NCBI GenBank assembly: GCA_963775275.1
Contig: CAVZII010000005.1
Location: forward strand, 1,798,001 to 1,862,000
Direction: 5' to 3'
From: JANWHQ01 sp963775275
GTDB taxonomy: Bacteria; Pseudomonadota; Alphaproteobacteria; Caulobacterales; Caulobacteraceae
DNA: 64,000 nt
Within the stretch, counting starts at the first letter, position 1. Each line of letters begins with the position of its first letter. The notes beneath the pieces are model-generated. The model saw only the letters and a list, made by a program, of their open reading frames with translations. It was not told where the DNA came from and did not search any database. The translations under genes were made by a program, and so were the position numbers. Of this stretch, positions 7,783 to 18,036 are shown one piece after another.

Positions 7783-9960
7783 ATGACCTCGGCCATGAGC
7801 CGGATCGCCCAGGTTCTGTTGCCCCTGCCCCTGCCGGAGGCCTTCGACTACGCCGAGCCCGAAGGCATGGCGCTGGAGCCCGGCGACCTCGTGGTCGTGC
7901 CGCTCGGTCCCAGGACCGTGGCGGGGGCGGTGGTCGCTCTGAGGCCGGCCGCCGGGCACAACCGCCGGCTCAAGGACGTGGCCGGCCTCTATGACGAGCC
8001 GCGCCTGCCGGCCGGCACGCTCGCCTTCCTCGACTGGGCCGCGCGCTATGCGGTGGACAGCCCCGGCCAGCCCCTGGCGATCACCCTGCGCGGCGCAAGG
8101 GCGCCGAAGCCCCGCCCCGAGAAGGTGCTGGCCGCCACCGGCGTGAAGCCGGCCCGGATGACCCCCGCGCGCGAGAAGGTGCTGGCGGCCGCGGGCGACG
8201 GCGTGATGAGCGCCGCCGCCCTCGCCGCAGCGGCCGAGGTCTCGGCCGGCGTGGTCAAGGCCCTGGTCGACGAGGGCTGTCTGGAAGTCCGCCTCGTGGA
8301 GCCGGAGGCCGCCTTCGATCCGCCCGACCTCGACCGGCCCGGTCCCAAGCTCAACGACAGCCAGGCTGCGGCCGCACGGGCGCTCGGCGTCATGCTGGAC
8401 GAGGGCGGCTTCCAGGCCGCCCTGATCGACGGGGTCACCGGCTCGGGCAAGACCGAGGTCTATCTGGAAGCGGCGGCGGACGTGCTGAGGCGCGATCCGG
8501 AGGCGCAGGTCCTGATCCTCCTGCCCGAGATCGCCCTGACCCAGGCCGCCATCGCGCGGATCACCGAGCGGTTCGGCGCGCCGCCGGCAGAATGGCACTC
8601 GGCGGTCTCTCCGCCCAGGCGCCGGCGCGTGTGGGAGGCGGCTGCGACCGGCCGCTGCCGGCTCGTTGTGGGGGCGAGGTCCGCGCTCTTCCTGCCGTTC
8701 AAACGGCTGCGGCTCGTCGTCGTCGACGAGGAGCATGACGCCTCCTACAAGCAGGAGGACGGTTTCATCTATCACGCCCGCGACCTGGCCGTGGCCCGCG
8801 CCAAGATCGAGGACGCGGCCGTGATCCTCGCCTCGGCGACGCCGTCGCTCGAGACGCTGTGGAACGCCGAGCAAGGCCGCTACCGCTGGCTGAGGCTCAA
8901 GGCCCGCCATGGTCAGGCGCGCATGCCCGAGGTGGAGCTGGTGGACCTGAGGGCCACGCCGCCCGAGCCCGGACGGTGGCTCTCCTGGCCCCTGGTCAAG
9001 GCCATGGGCGAGACCTTCGAGGCCGGCGAGCAGTGCCTGCTCTTCCTGAACCGGCGCGGCTATGCGCCCCTGGTCCTGTGCCGCGCCTGCGGCGAGCGGC
9101 TGATGGCGCCGGACACCCAGTCCTGGCTGGTGGAGCATCGCTACACCGGCCGGCTGGTCTGCCACCTGACCGGCTTCTCCATGCCCAAGCCCGAACGCTG
9201 TCCGCACTGCGGCGCCCAGGACTCGCTCGTCTCGGTCGGGCCGGGCGTGGAGCGCGTCGCCGAGGAGGCCGGCCAGCTGTTTCCGGAGGCCCGGATCGCG
9301 GTCTTCTCCTCGGACACCGTCATGCACCCGGAGGCGGCGCGCGAGCTGATCGGCCAGATGGAGGCCGGCGAGATCGACATCCTGGTGGCCACCCAGGCCG
9401 CCGCCAAGGGGCACAACTTCCCCAAGCTCACCCTGGTGGGCGTGGTCGATGCGGACCTGTCGCTGAGAGGCGGGGACCTGCGCGCCGGCGAGCGGACCTA
9501 TCAGCTCCTGGCCCAGGTTTCCGGCCGCGCCGGCCGCGCCGATCGGCCGGGAAAGGCGCTGATCCAGACCTACGTCCCCGACCACCCGGTGATGCAGGCG
9601 CTGAAGGCGCAGGACCGCGACGCCTTCGTGGCCGCCGAGATGGCCGAGCGCGAGGCGGCCGGCCTGCCCCCCTTCGGTCGCCTGGCGGCCGTGATCCTCT
9701 CCAGCCCCGACCCCGAGGCCCTGGACGCGCATGCCCGCGCTCTGGCCAGGGCCGTTCCCAACGCCGAGGGGGTGGAGGTGTTCGGACCGGCCGACGCGCC
9801 GCTCGCCCTCGTGCGCGGGCGTAGGCGCAAGCGCTTCCTCGTGCGGGCCGACCGCAGCGTCGACCTCCAGGCCTTCCTCGCCGCCTGGCGCGCGCGGGCG
9901 CCCAAGCCTGTGGCGGCCGTGCGAGCCGTCTTCGACGTCGATCCGTTCAGCTTCCTCTGA
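7783..9960 (+). CDS. priA: Primosomal replication restart helicase PriA (N')
   Basis: PriA recognises stalled or collapsed forks and reloads the replicative helicase. The 725-residue protein has the 3' DNA-binding domain at the N-terminus. The helicase core has Walker A GVTGSGKTE (Lys223) and Walker B DEEH (315-318). A zinc-binding insertion has paired cysteines (CRAC, then CPHC about 40 residues on). Motif VI is QVSGRAGRADRPG. A second in-frame ATG at 7795 is an equally possible start, since neither has a convincing ribosome-binding site. It stands alone on its strand, upstream of the rpsT promoter. Confidence 0.95.
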   Translation: MTSAMSRIAQVLLPLPLPEAFDYAEPEGMALEPGDLVVVPLGPRTVAGAVVALRPAAGHNRRLKDVAGLYDEPRLPAGTLAFLDWAARYAVDSPGQPLAITLRGARAPKPRPEKVLAATGVKPARMTPAREKVLAAAGDGVMSAAALAAAAEVSAGVVKALVDEGCLEVRLVEPEAAFDPPDLDRPGPKLNDSQAAAARALGVMLDEGGFQAALIDGVTGSGKTEVYLEAAADVLRRDPEAQVLILLPEIALTQAAIARITERFGAPPAEWHSAVSPPRRRRVWEAAATGRCRLVVGARSALFLPFKRLRLVVVDEEHDASYKQEDGFIYHARDLAVARAKIEDAAVILASATPSLETLWNAEQGRYRWLRLKARHGQARMPEVELVDLRATPPEPGRWLSWPLVKAMGETFEAGEQCLLFLNRRGYAPLVLCRACGERLMAPDTQSWLVEHRYTGRLVCHLTGFSMPKPERCPHCGAQDSLVSVGPGVERVAEEAGQLFPEARIAVFSSDTVMHPEAARELIGQMEAGEIDILVATQAAAKGHNFPKLTLVGVVDADLSLRGGDLRAGERTYQLLAQVSGRAGRADRPGKALIQTYVPDHPVMQALKAQDRDAFVAAEMAEREAAGLPPFGRLAAVILSSPDPEALDAHARALARAVPNAEGVEVFGPADAPLALVRGRRRKRFLVRADRSVDLQAFLAAWRARAPKPVAAVRAVFDVDPFSFL

Positions 9961-9997
9961 GCTCGGCGGCTTCGCGCCGACAAGGCCCCAAGATGCG

Positions 9998-10026
9998 TTG
10001 ACCGTAGCGGGTCGTTTGGCTATATC
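9998..10026 (+). promoter_or_regulatory. Housekeeping (sigma-73 type) promoter of rpsT
   Basis: TTGACCG at 9998-10004 is followed by 14 nt and then GCTATATC at 10019-10026. This fits the Caulobacter housekeeping consensus TTGACGS-N10-14-GCTANAWC at every -10 position and all but one -35 position. In E. coli terms it is TTGACC-N17-TATATC. Transcription would start near 10033 and leave a leader of about 57 nt before rpsT. Confidence 0.7.
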
Positions 10027-10089
10027 CCGCGCCTCCCGAATTTGACCGTCGCGGCGCACGCCGCCGCAGCCATCGAGGTTCGACAGTCC

Positions 10090-10359
10090 ATGGCCAACAC
10101 GCCCGGCGCCAAGAAGGCGATCCGCAAGATCGCCCGCCGAACTGAGATCAACCAGGCCCGCCGCTCGCGCGTCCGGACCTTCGTGCGCAAGTTCGAGGAG
10201 GCCCTGGCCGCCGGCGATCCGGCCGCCGCCAGCACCGCCTTCACGGCGGCCCAGTCCGAGCTCATGCGGGCTGTCTCCAAGGGCGTCCTGCACAAGAACA
10301 CGGGCGCGCGTAAGGTGTCGCGTCTGGCGGCCAGACTGAAGAAGTTGTCCGCCGCCTGA
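10090..10359 (+). CDS. rpsT: 30S ribosomal protein S20
   Basis: An 89-residue basic protein that binds 16S rRNA early in 30S assembly. MANTPGAKKAIRK at the N-terminus and KGVLHKNTGARKVSRLAARL at the C-terminus are diagnostic for S20. The length is normal. The start ATG at 10090 is the one matching the family; reading the frame further upstream would enter the leader. It is preceded by a strong promoter and followed by dnaA, the order also known in Caulobacter. Confidence 0.97.
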   Translation: MANTPGAKKAIRKIARRTEINQARRSRVRTFVRKFEEALAAGDPAAASTAFTAAQSELMRAVSKGVLHKNTGARKVSRLAARLKKLSAA

Positions 10360-10754
10360 GCTTTCGTGGAGGTGTCGCAGTCATCTCCAACCTACTGAAT
10401 TACAAAAAGAAAAAGTGGTGGTTGGGATATTTTCGCCGGTTGTCGGATGTGACGCCGGAGACGTTTTTTCCTCCGAAGACGGAGTGTCGCACGGCCGCGT
10501 TTCCCTTCCCCGTCAGGGGGTCCCGCAAGTCAAGAATTTTATCCTTCGGCGGGGCCCATTTTAATGATTGACGGTCGGAGGGGGCCGACTAGTGTCGCCC
10601 TCATAGCGTTTCTTCCATCTCTACTCGGACGAAAAACAGCGGTCGTCTCCCTGCGGGGCGGGACCACTTAAGAAACTGTTTTCGCTCGAGTTTCCTTAAC
10701 GTGGCCAGGGGTGTGGGCCGCGAACGGCGAAGCTGTGTGCGGGGATTGGGGCCA
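10360..10754. other. AT-richer intergenic region upstream of dnaA
   Basis: This 395-bp stretch has no credible gene and is the least GC-rich part of the window. It has an A-run (about 10404-10412) and a T6 run near 10462 that could belong to an rpsT terminator, though I see no good stem. It also has the small hairpin CTCCG-AAGA-CGGAG just after the T-run, a TTGACG at 10568-10573 without a clear -10 partner, and an imperfect inverted pair TTAAGAAAC...GTTTCCTTAA shortly before dnaA. I found no TTATCCACA-type DnaA box, no TTAA-N7-TTAA CtrA site and no GANTC site by eye. It must contain the dnaA promoter and leader. Confidence 0.5.
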
Positions 10755-12209
10755 ATGACAAGCACGGACCTTGCGGGCGGGATGATCGACCAGGCGGGAG
10801 CTGGAACGGTGTGGATCAAGGCGTGCGACACGCTGCGATCCGAGCTCGGCGAGGCGACGTTTGGGTCCTGGGTGGCCCAGGCCGCGCTCTTCGAGGACGC
10901 CGCGGGCGTCCTCGTCCTCGTCACGCCCACGGGCATCGCCGCGGACTGGATTCGCCGGCACGCCTGGCGGCGCATCTCCGAAATCTGGGCCGAGAACGAT
11001 CCCAAGGGCCGCCGGCTCAACCTGAAGTCCCGCGTGGAGTGGGAGGCGTCCGGCGGCCGGGCCGCCAACATCCGTCTGGCCACCGTCGACGGCCGTCCGC
11101 AGCCGCCGACCGAGTCCGCGTCCTTCGCGTCGCCGGCCGCCGCGGCGCCGCGCGAGCGCGCCGCGCGGGCCCTCGGGCTGCAGGAGCGCTTCACCTTCGA
11201 GACCTTCGTCTCCGGACCGACCAACGAGTTCGCGCACGCCGTGGCCCGGCGGGTGGCCTCCTGGGCGGATGGCCACTTCAACCCGGTGCTGTTCCACGCG
11301 CCCTACGGCTTCGGCAAGACCCACCTGCTGAACGCGCTGGCCTGGGAAGCGGCCAGGAGCAGGCCCGACAAGAAGGTGGTCTACCTCACCTCCGAGCGGT
11401 TCCTGTCCAACTTCGTCTCGGCGGTGCGCGAGCGCTCGACGGCGGAGTTCAAGGACGAGCTGCGCAGTGCAGACCTGCTGCTGATCGACGATGCGCACTT
11501 CGTGGCGGGAAAGGCCTCCACGCAGGAAGAGCTGTTCCAGACGCTCGCGGCCCTGGTGGGCGACGGCCGGCGCGTGGTGCTGAGCTCGGACCGCCCGCCC
11601 GCGGCCCTCACCGAGATGGACGCGCGCCTGCGCTCGCACCTCGCCGCGGGTCTGGTCTGCGGCATCGAGCCGGCCGACCGCGCGCTCAGGCTCGCCATCC
11701 TGGCGCGCAAGCTCGATATCCTGTGCCGCCGCCAGGGAATGGCGCCGGTCAAGGCGCGGCCGGAGGTGCTGGAGTTCCTGGCCGACCGCTTCGTCGACTC
11801 CGTGCGCGAGCTGGAGGGGGCGTTGAACACCCTGGTCGCGCGCACGGAAGCCGGCCTCGCCAGCGTGACCCTCGAGGAGGCCCAGGCCGTCCTTCGCCCG
11901 CACCTGCGCGCGGGCGAGAAGCGGATCACCGTCGACGACATCCAGAAGGCGACCGCCGAGCACTATGGCCTCACCCAGCAGGACCTCCTGTCGGACCGCC
12001 GCCAGCGGGCGATCGCACGGCCGCGTCAGGCCGCCATGTGGCTGTGCAAGCAGCTCACCACCCGCTCGCTGCCGGACATCGGCCGGCGCTTCGGGGGCCG
12101 CGACCACACCACAGTGATCCATGCCGTGCGCCGGATCGAGGAGCTCAAGGCCGTCGACGCCGCCCTTGCGGCCGACGTCGAAGCCTTGATCCGCAAGCTG
12201 CGCGGCTGA
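10755..12209 (+). CDS. dnaA: Chromosomal replication initiator DnaA
   Basis: DnaA-ATP binds DnaA boxes and melts the origin. The 484-residue protein has domain I (VWIKACDTLRSELGEATFGSW), a short Ala/Pro linker, and an AAA+ domain beginning QERFTFETFVSGPTNEFAHA. Walker A lies in APYGFGKTHLLNALAWEA (GFGKTH instead of the usual GLGKTH, as in Caulobacter DnaA), Walker B is LLLIDDAHF, and the domain IV DNA-binding signature is GGRDHTTVIHAVRRIE. The sequence tracks Caulobacter DnaA closely from memory, the strongest taxonomic clue here. Start ATG 10755; a second possible start is ATG 10782 (MIDQAGAG). Confidence 0.97.
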   Translation: MTSTDLAGGMIDQAGAGTVWIKACDTLRSELGEATFGSWVAQAALFEDAAGVLVLVTPTGIAADWIRRHAWRRISEIWAENDPKGRRLNLKSRVEWEASGGRAANIRLATVDGRPQPPTESASFASPAAAAPRERAARALGLQERFTFETFVSGPTNEFAHAVARRVASWADGHFNPVLFHAPYGFGKTHLLNALAWEAARSRPDKKVVYLTSERFLSNFVSAVRERSTAEFKDELRSADLLLIDDAHFVAGKASTQEELFQTLAALVGDGRRVVLSSDRPPAALTEMDARLRSHLAAGLVCGIEPADRALRLAILARKLDILCRRQGMAPVKARPEVLEFLADRFVDSVRELEGALNTLVARTEAGLASVTLEEAQAVLRPHLRAGEKRITVDDIQKATAEHYGLTQQDLLSDRRQRAIARPRQAAMWLCKQLTTRSLPDIGRRFGGRDHTTVIHAVRRIEELKAVDAALAADVEALIRKLRG

Positions 12210-12230
12210 CGCGTCGTTCCAAAGGGGCAG

Positions 12231-12384
12231 GCGGCGCGCCTTCAGGCCCGGGTCCGGCCCGAGGGCGAAGTCCCGTGGGACCCGGTTTACCCGCGCGCGC
12301 GACGGCGCGCCTTCAGGGAAAGTGGGACCGGTTTCCCGCCCTGAAGGCGCGCCCATGTTTGAAGGCCGCGCGCAGCGCGCGGCC
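12231..12384. repeat. Palindromic repeat cluster between dnaA and dnaN
   Basis: The 322-bp dnaA-dnaN gap (12210-12531) holds no gene. Its core is a perfect 15-bp inverted repeat, GGCGCGCCTTCAGGG at 12304-12318 and its complement at 12339-12353, extended inward by GGGAAA and TTTCCC around GTGGGACCGG. A degenerate copy of the same unit lies just upstream: GGCGCGCCTTCAGG near 12233 and GTGGGACCCGGTTTACCC near 12274-12291. A separate GC palindrome, GGCCGCGCG-CAG-CGCGCGGCC, is at 12364-12384. The remaining sequence before dnaN is GC-rich and shows nothing else I can name, although it must hold a dnaN promoter. Confidence 0.75.
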
Positions 12385-12531
12385 GGCCCGTTCGTCGGCC
12401 CCCGGCGCAGCCGTGACGCCTCGCCCCCTTCCACCGACCCCTTTTTGGGATAATCTGCCCGCCCCTTCGCGCGCCGGGCGCGAGCCCGAGTCGGCGCGGC
12501 GGGGCAGCCATTTCTGGGAACGGACGACGAG

Positions 12532-13650
12532 ATGCGGTTGACGATCGAGCGCGCGGCGCTGCTGAAGGCCCTCGGCCACGTTCAGAGCGTCGTTGAGCGG
12601 CGAAACACCATACCGATCCTGTCCAACGTCCTGCTGGCCGCCGACCGCGACGCTCTGGCCTTTTCCGCCACGGATCTCGACATGGAGATCGTCGACGAGG
12701 CGGGCGCCTCGGTGGACGCGGCGGGCCAGATCACGGCCCCCGCCCACACCCTCTACGAGATCGTGCGCAAGCTGCCCGAGGGGGCGGACGTGGAGCTCCG
12801 CTACACCGGCGAGGATCCGCGCCTGCAGGTCCGGGCCGGACGATCGCGCTTCAACCTGCCGGTGCTGCCGGCCGGCGACTTCCCGGTCATGTCCCCGGAC
12901 GGCCTGTCGGCGCGCGTCTCGATCGCGGCGACCGACCTGATCCGGCTGATCGACAAGACCCGGTTCGCCATCTCCACCGAGGAGACGCGCTACTACCTGA
13001 ACGGCCTGTACCTCCACACCGTCGCCGAGGAGGGCTTCACCAAGCTGCGCGCCGTGGCCACGGACGGTCACCGCCTGGCCCTGGCCGAGATGCCCGCGCC
13101 CGAGGGCGCGGAGGGCCTGCCTGGCGTCATCGTGCCCCGCAAGACGGTGCAGGAGGCGCGCCGGCTGCTCGACGACTGCGGCGAGGAGGTCGAAGTCCAG
13201 ATCTCCCAGGCCAAGGTCCGCTTCGACTTCGGCGGCGCGACCCTGACCTCCAAGGTGATCGACGGCTCCTTCCCGGACTACATGCGGGTGATCCCCCGCG
13301 AGAACTCCAAGATCCTGACCGTGGACAACCACCTGTTCGCCCAGGCGGTGGACCGGGTGGCGACGATCTCGGCCGAAAAGTCCCGCTCGGTGAAGCTCGC
13401 GATCGAGCCCGGCAAGATGGTGCTCACGGTGCGCAACATGGAGGCCGGCCAGGCCGTGGAGGAGCTCGAGGTCGACTATGACGCCGACCCCTTCGAGATC
13501 GGCTTCAACGCCCGCTACCTCCTGGACGTGGCCGAGCAGATCCAGGGCGAGACCGCCGAGTTCCGCTTCGCCGATCCGGCCTCGCCGACCCTTGTGATCG
13601 ATCCGTCCGACGCGGGCCTCCAGTACGTGCTGATGCCGCTGAGGGTGTGA
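12532..13650 (+). CDS. dnaN: DNA polymerase III beta sliding clamp
   Basis: The clamp encircles DNA as a dimer and tethers polymerase III and other partners. The 372-residue protein is of normal length and has three clamp domains. It begins MRLTIERAALLKALGHVQ with ERRNTIPILSNVLL, has the middle-domain start RFAISTEETRYYLNGLYL, and ends with the conserved QYVLMPLRV that forms part of the partner-binding pocket. It is followed by recF after 25 bp containing a hairpin. ATG 12532 matches the family N-terminus. Confidence 0.97.
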   Translation: MRLTIERAALLKALGHVQSVVERRNTIPILSNVLLAADRDALAFSATDLDMEIVDEAGASVDAAGQITAPAHTLYEIVRKLPEGADVELRYTGEDPRLQVRAGRSRFNLPVLPAGDFPVMSPDGLSARVSIAATDLIRLIDKTRFAISTEETRYYLNGLYLHTVAEEGFTKLRAVATDGHRLALAEMPAPEGAEGLPGVIVPRKTVQEARRLLDDCGEEVEVQISQAKVRFDFGGATLTSKVIDGSFPDYMRVIPRENSKILTVDNHLFAQAVDRVATISAEKSRSVKLAIEPGKMVLTVRNMEAGQAVEELEVDYDADPFEIGFNARYLLDVAEQIQGETAEFRFADPASPTLVIDPSDAGLQYVLMPLRV

Positions 13651-13653
13651 GTC

Positions 13654-13670
13654 CTTCCCCAATGGGGAAG
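13654..13670 (+). repeat. Short palindrome in the dnaN-recF gap overlapping the recF ribosome-binding region
   Basis: CTTCCCC-AAT-GGGGAAG forms a perfect 7-bp hairpin 3 bp after the dnaN stop. Its purine arm GGGGAAG ends 5 nt before the TTG start of recF, so it is the only candidate ribosome-binding site. The hairpin belongs to the same style of element as those at 3195-3215 and 26833-26851. Confidence 0.6.
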
Positions 13671-13675
13671 CGCCC

Positions 13676-14817
13676 TTGACCCCCGCCGTCGTCGAACGCC
13701 TCGCCCTCACCGACTTCCGCTCCTACGAACGGGTGGAGCTCGTCACTCAAGGCCGTTCGGTCTTCCTGTTCGGCCCGAATGGCGCGGGCAAGACCAACCT
13801 ATTGGAAGCCGTCTCCCTGCTTTCGCCAGGGCGGGGACTTCGGGGCGCTTCCATCTCCGAGCTCGGCCGGCGCGCGCCCGGCGAGGCGCACGGGCGGGCC
13901 TGGAGCGTCTCGGTGCTGCTACGGGCGGGCGAGGAGGAGATGCGCCTCGGCACCGGCGTGGAGGCGCCGGGCGCCTCGCGGCGCTTGGTCCGGATCGAAG
14001 GCGAGACCGTCCCCTCGGGGCGTCTCGCCGAGTTTCTGCGGCTGGTCTGGCTGACTCCGGCCCAGGACCGCCTCTTCCTGGAGTCCGGATCCGAGCGACG
14101 AGGGTTCCTCGACCGGCTGGTCTACGCCGCCGAGCCCGCCCACGCGTCGGCGGCGGCCGGCTACGAGCGGGCCATGCGCGAGCGCACGCGGCTCCTGACC
14201 GAGCCCCCCGCCGACCCGGACTGGCTGACCGCGCTGGAGGCGCGCATGGCCAGGAGCGGCGCGGCCATGGCCGCGGCCAGGGCCCGCACCCTCGCCGCCC
14301 TGCAGACCGAGATCGACGCTCGCGCCGATCGGCCCTTTCCCCAGGCGGGCCTCGAGCTCACCGGCGAGTGGGAGGCCCTGGCCGGCGAGGGCGTGGAGAC
14401 GGACGAGATCGAGCGCCGGCTCGCCCTCGCTCTGCAGGAAGGGCGCGAGCGCGACGCCGCGGCGGGTCGCGCCCTGAGGGGTCCCCACCGGGGCGATCTG
14501 GCCGTCACGCACCGCCAGCGGGGCCGGCCCGCCGCCGAATGTTCCACCGGCGAGCAGAAGGCCCTCATCCTGAACCTGGTCCTCGCCCAGGCGGCGCGGC
14601 TTTCTCGTGCAGAATCAGCGCCAAATCCTATATTGTTGCTGGATGAAGTGGCCGCGCACCTGGACCGTGTCCGGCGGGCCGGCCTCTTCGACGAAATCGA
14701 GGCCCTCGGCCTGCAGGCCTTCCTGACCGGCGTGGACGAGGAGCTGTTCGAAGACCTCAGGGGCCGCGCCCTGGGCGTCCGTGTGGACGCCGGCGTGTTG
14801 ACCCCGTTGGAAGGCTG

Positions 14818-14818
<1 letters not shown>
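13676..14818 (+). CDS. recF: DNA replication and repair protein RecF
   Basis: RecF is an SMC/Rad50-like ATPase that helps load RecA at single-strand gaps. The 380-residue protein begins ALTDFRSYERVEL, a RecF hallmark, followed by Walker A FGPNGAGKTNLLEA. It has the ABC signature region STGEQKALILNLVLAQA and Walker B PILLLDEVAAHLD near the C-terminus. The start is TTG 13676, just downstream of the palindrome whose right arm resembles a Shine-Dalgarno sequence. The stop TGA overlaps the gyrB ATG by one base (TGATG), so recF and gyrB are probably translationally coupled. Confidence 0.95.
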
Positions 14819-17241
<2,423 letters not shown>

Positions 17242-17261
17242 CGCGGCGCGCCCGGCCCCCA

Positions 17262-17293
17262 GCGCCGCTTTCGTCGGCGACGGGGAGCGGCGC
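17262..17293. terminator. Hairpin between the convergent gyrB and hypothetical gene, possible bidirectional terminator
   Basis: GCGCCGCT (17262-17269) pairs with AGCGGCGC (17286-17293) around a 16-nt loop, and the arm abuts the stop codon of the opposing gene. There is no clear T-run on either strand, so an intrinsic terminator is only possible. Confidence 0.3.
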
Positions 17294-17845
17294 CTACTCC
17301 TGCGCCTTCAGCACCACGGCGGCCTGGACGGGCGCGGTGCTCGCCGCCGGCTGGGCGGCGGTCTTGGCCGGCGCTGAGGTTGTCGTGGCGGCGGCCGTCG
17401 CCGCCGGCTCGGGCGCTGGCGGCGGCTCGTGCGCCGTCAGCCAGGCGTCCAGCGCCTCGGGCTTGCGCGGGCTGGCCTTGGCGATCGCCTTCGCCTCGCC
17501 GCGCTCCGGATCGAGCGGGGCCCAGCCGAGCTGCTCCATGCAGTGGTCCAGGATGGCCCGGCGCAGGCGCTTGCGCAGGCCGCTGTCGTGCAGCTGGTCT
17601 TCGTCGAGCGCATCGCCCATGGCGCTGAGAGCGCCGTACTGGGGATCGGAGTACTCGGCCGCGGAATCGCCGAGGTCCAGCGCCTTGGCCGTGCACTGGC
17701 TGCGGTCCTTGAACATCTCGGACGCCGTCGCGCCGCGGCGGACGAAGAAGGCGTTGCTGAAGTCCTCGCGCGCCATGGCCGGCAGGGCCGCCCCTGCCGC
17801 CGCGAGCGCCAGGATCGTCGCGAGCCCCGCCCTGAAGGATCCCAT
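17294..17845 (-). CDS. Hypothetical exported protein, Ala/Pro-rich C-terminus
   Basis: A 183-residue protein with a clear signal peptide (GLATILALAAAGAALPAMARE, cleavage probably after AMA). The mature part is acidic and mostly helical with two cysteines (SQCTAK and LDHCMEQLGW), which could form a disulfide. A low-complexity tail rich in Ala, Thr and Pro follows. I recognise no family. The start ATG at 17845 places the signal peptide at the N-terminus; upstream in-frame starts at 17875 and 17953 would bury it. It is convergent with gyrB and divergent from the penicillin-binding protein gene, with a 191-bp gap. Confidence 0.65.
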   Translation of the reverse strand: MGSFRAGLATILALAAAGAALPAMAREDFSNAFFVRRGATASEMFKDRSQCTAKALDLGDSAAEYSDPQYGALSAMGDALDEDQLHDSGLRKRLRRAILDHCMEQLGWAPLDPERGEAKAIAKASPRKPEALDAWLTAHEPPPAPEPAATAAATTTSAPAKTAAQPAASTAPVQAAVVLKAQE

Positions 17846-18036
17846 AGCCGAAGCCTCTCGCCTGCGACCAAGCATGGTCCCGCCGCCCTTAGCCGACAAG
17901 CCGGGCGCCTTTGTGACGCAAGCTCGGCCCCCGGGACGCTGCGCCTTATTCACGCCACGTCAATCTTGTGGAGCGTCTTTGCGCCCTTGCGGTAAATGTC
18001 CCGTCAGGGACGGGGGCGGTCCGGAGACGAACGGCC

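Noticed and set aside
6928..10293. A long minus-strand open frame upstream of xerC, running opposite priA and part of rpsT
   Set aside because: It is the upstream extension of the xerC frame, low-complexity, and antisense to priA and rpsT, which have clear family motifs.
10360..10754. Chromosome origin (oriC) next to dnaA
   Set aside because: It is AT-rich, but no DnaA boxes or iteron-like repeats are visible, and in Caulobacter the origin is by hemE rather than dnaA.
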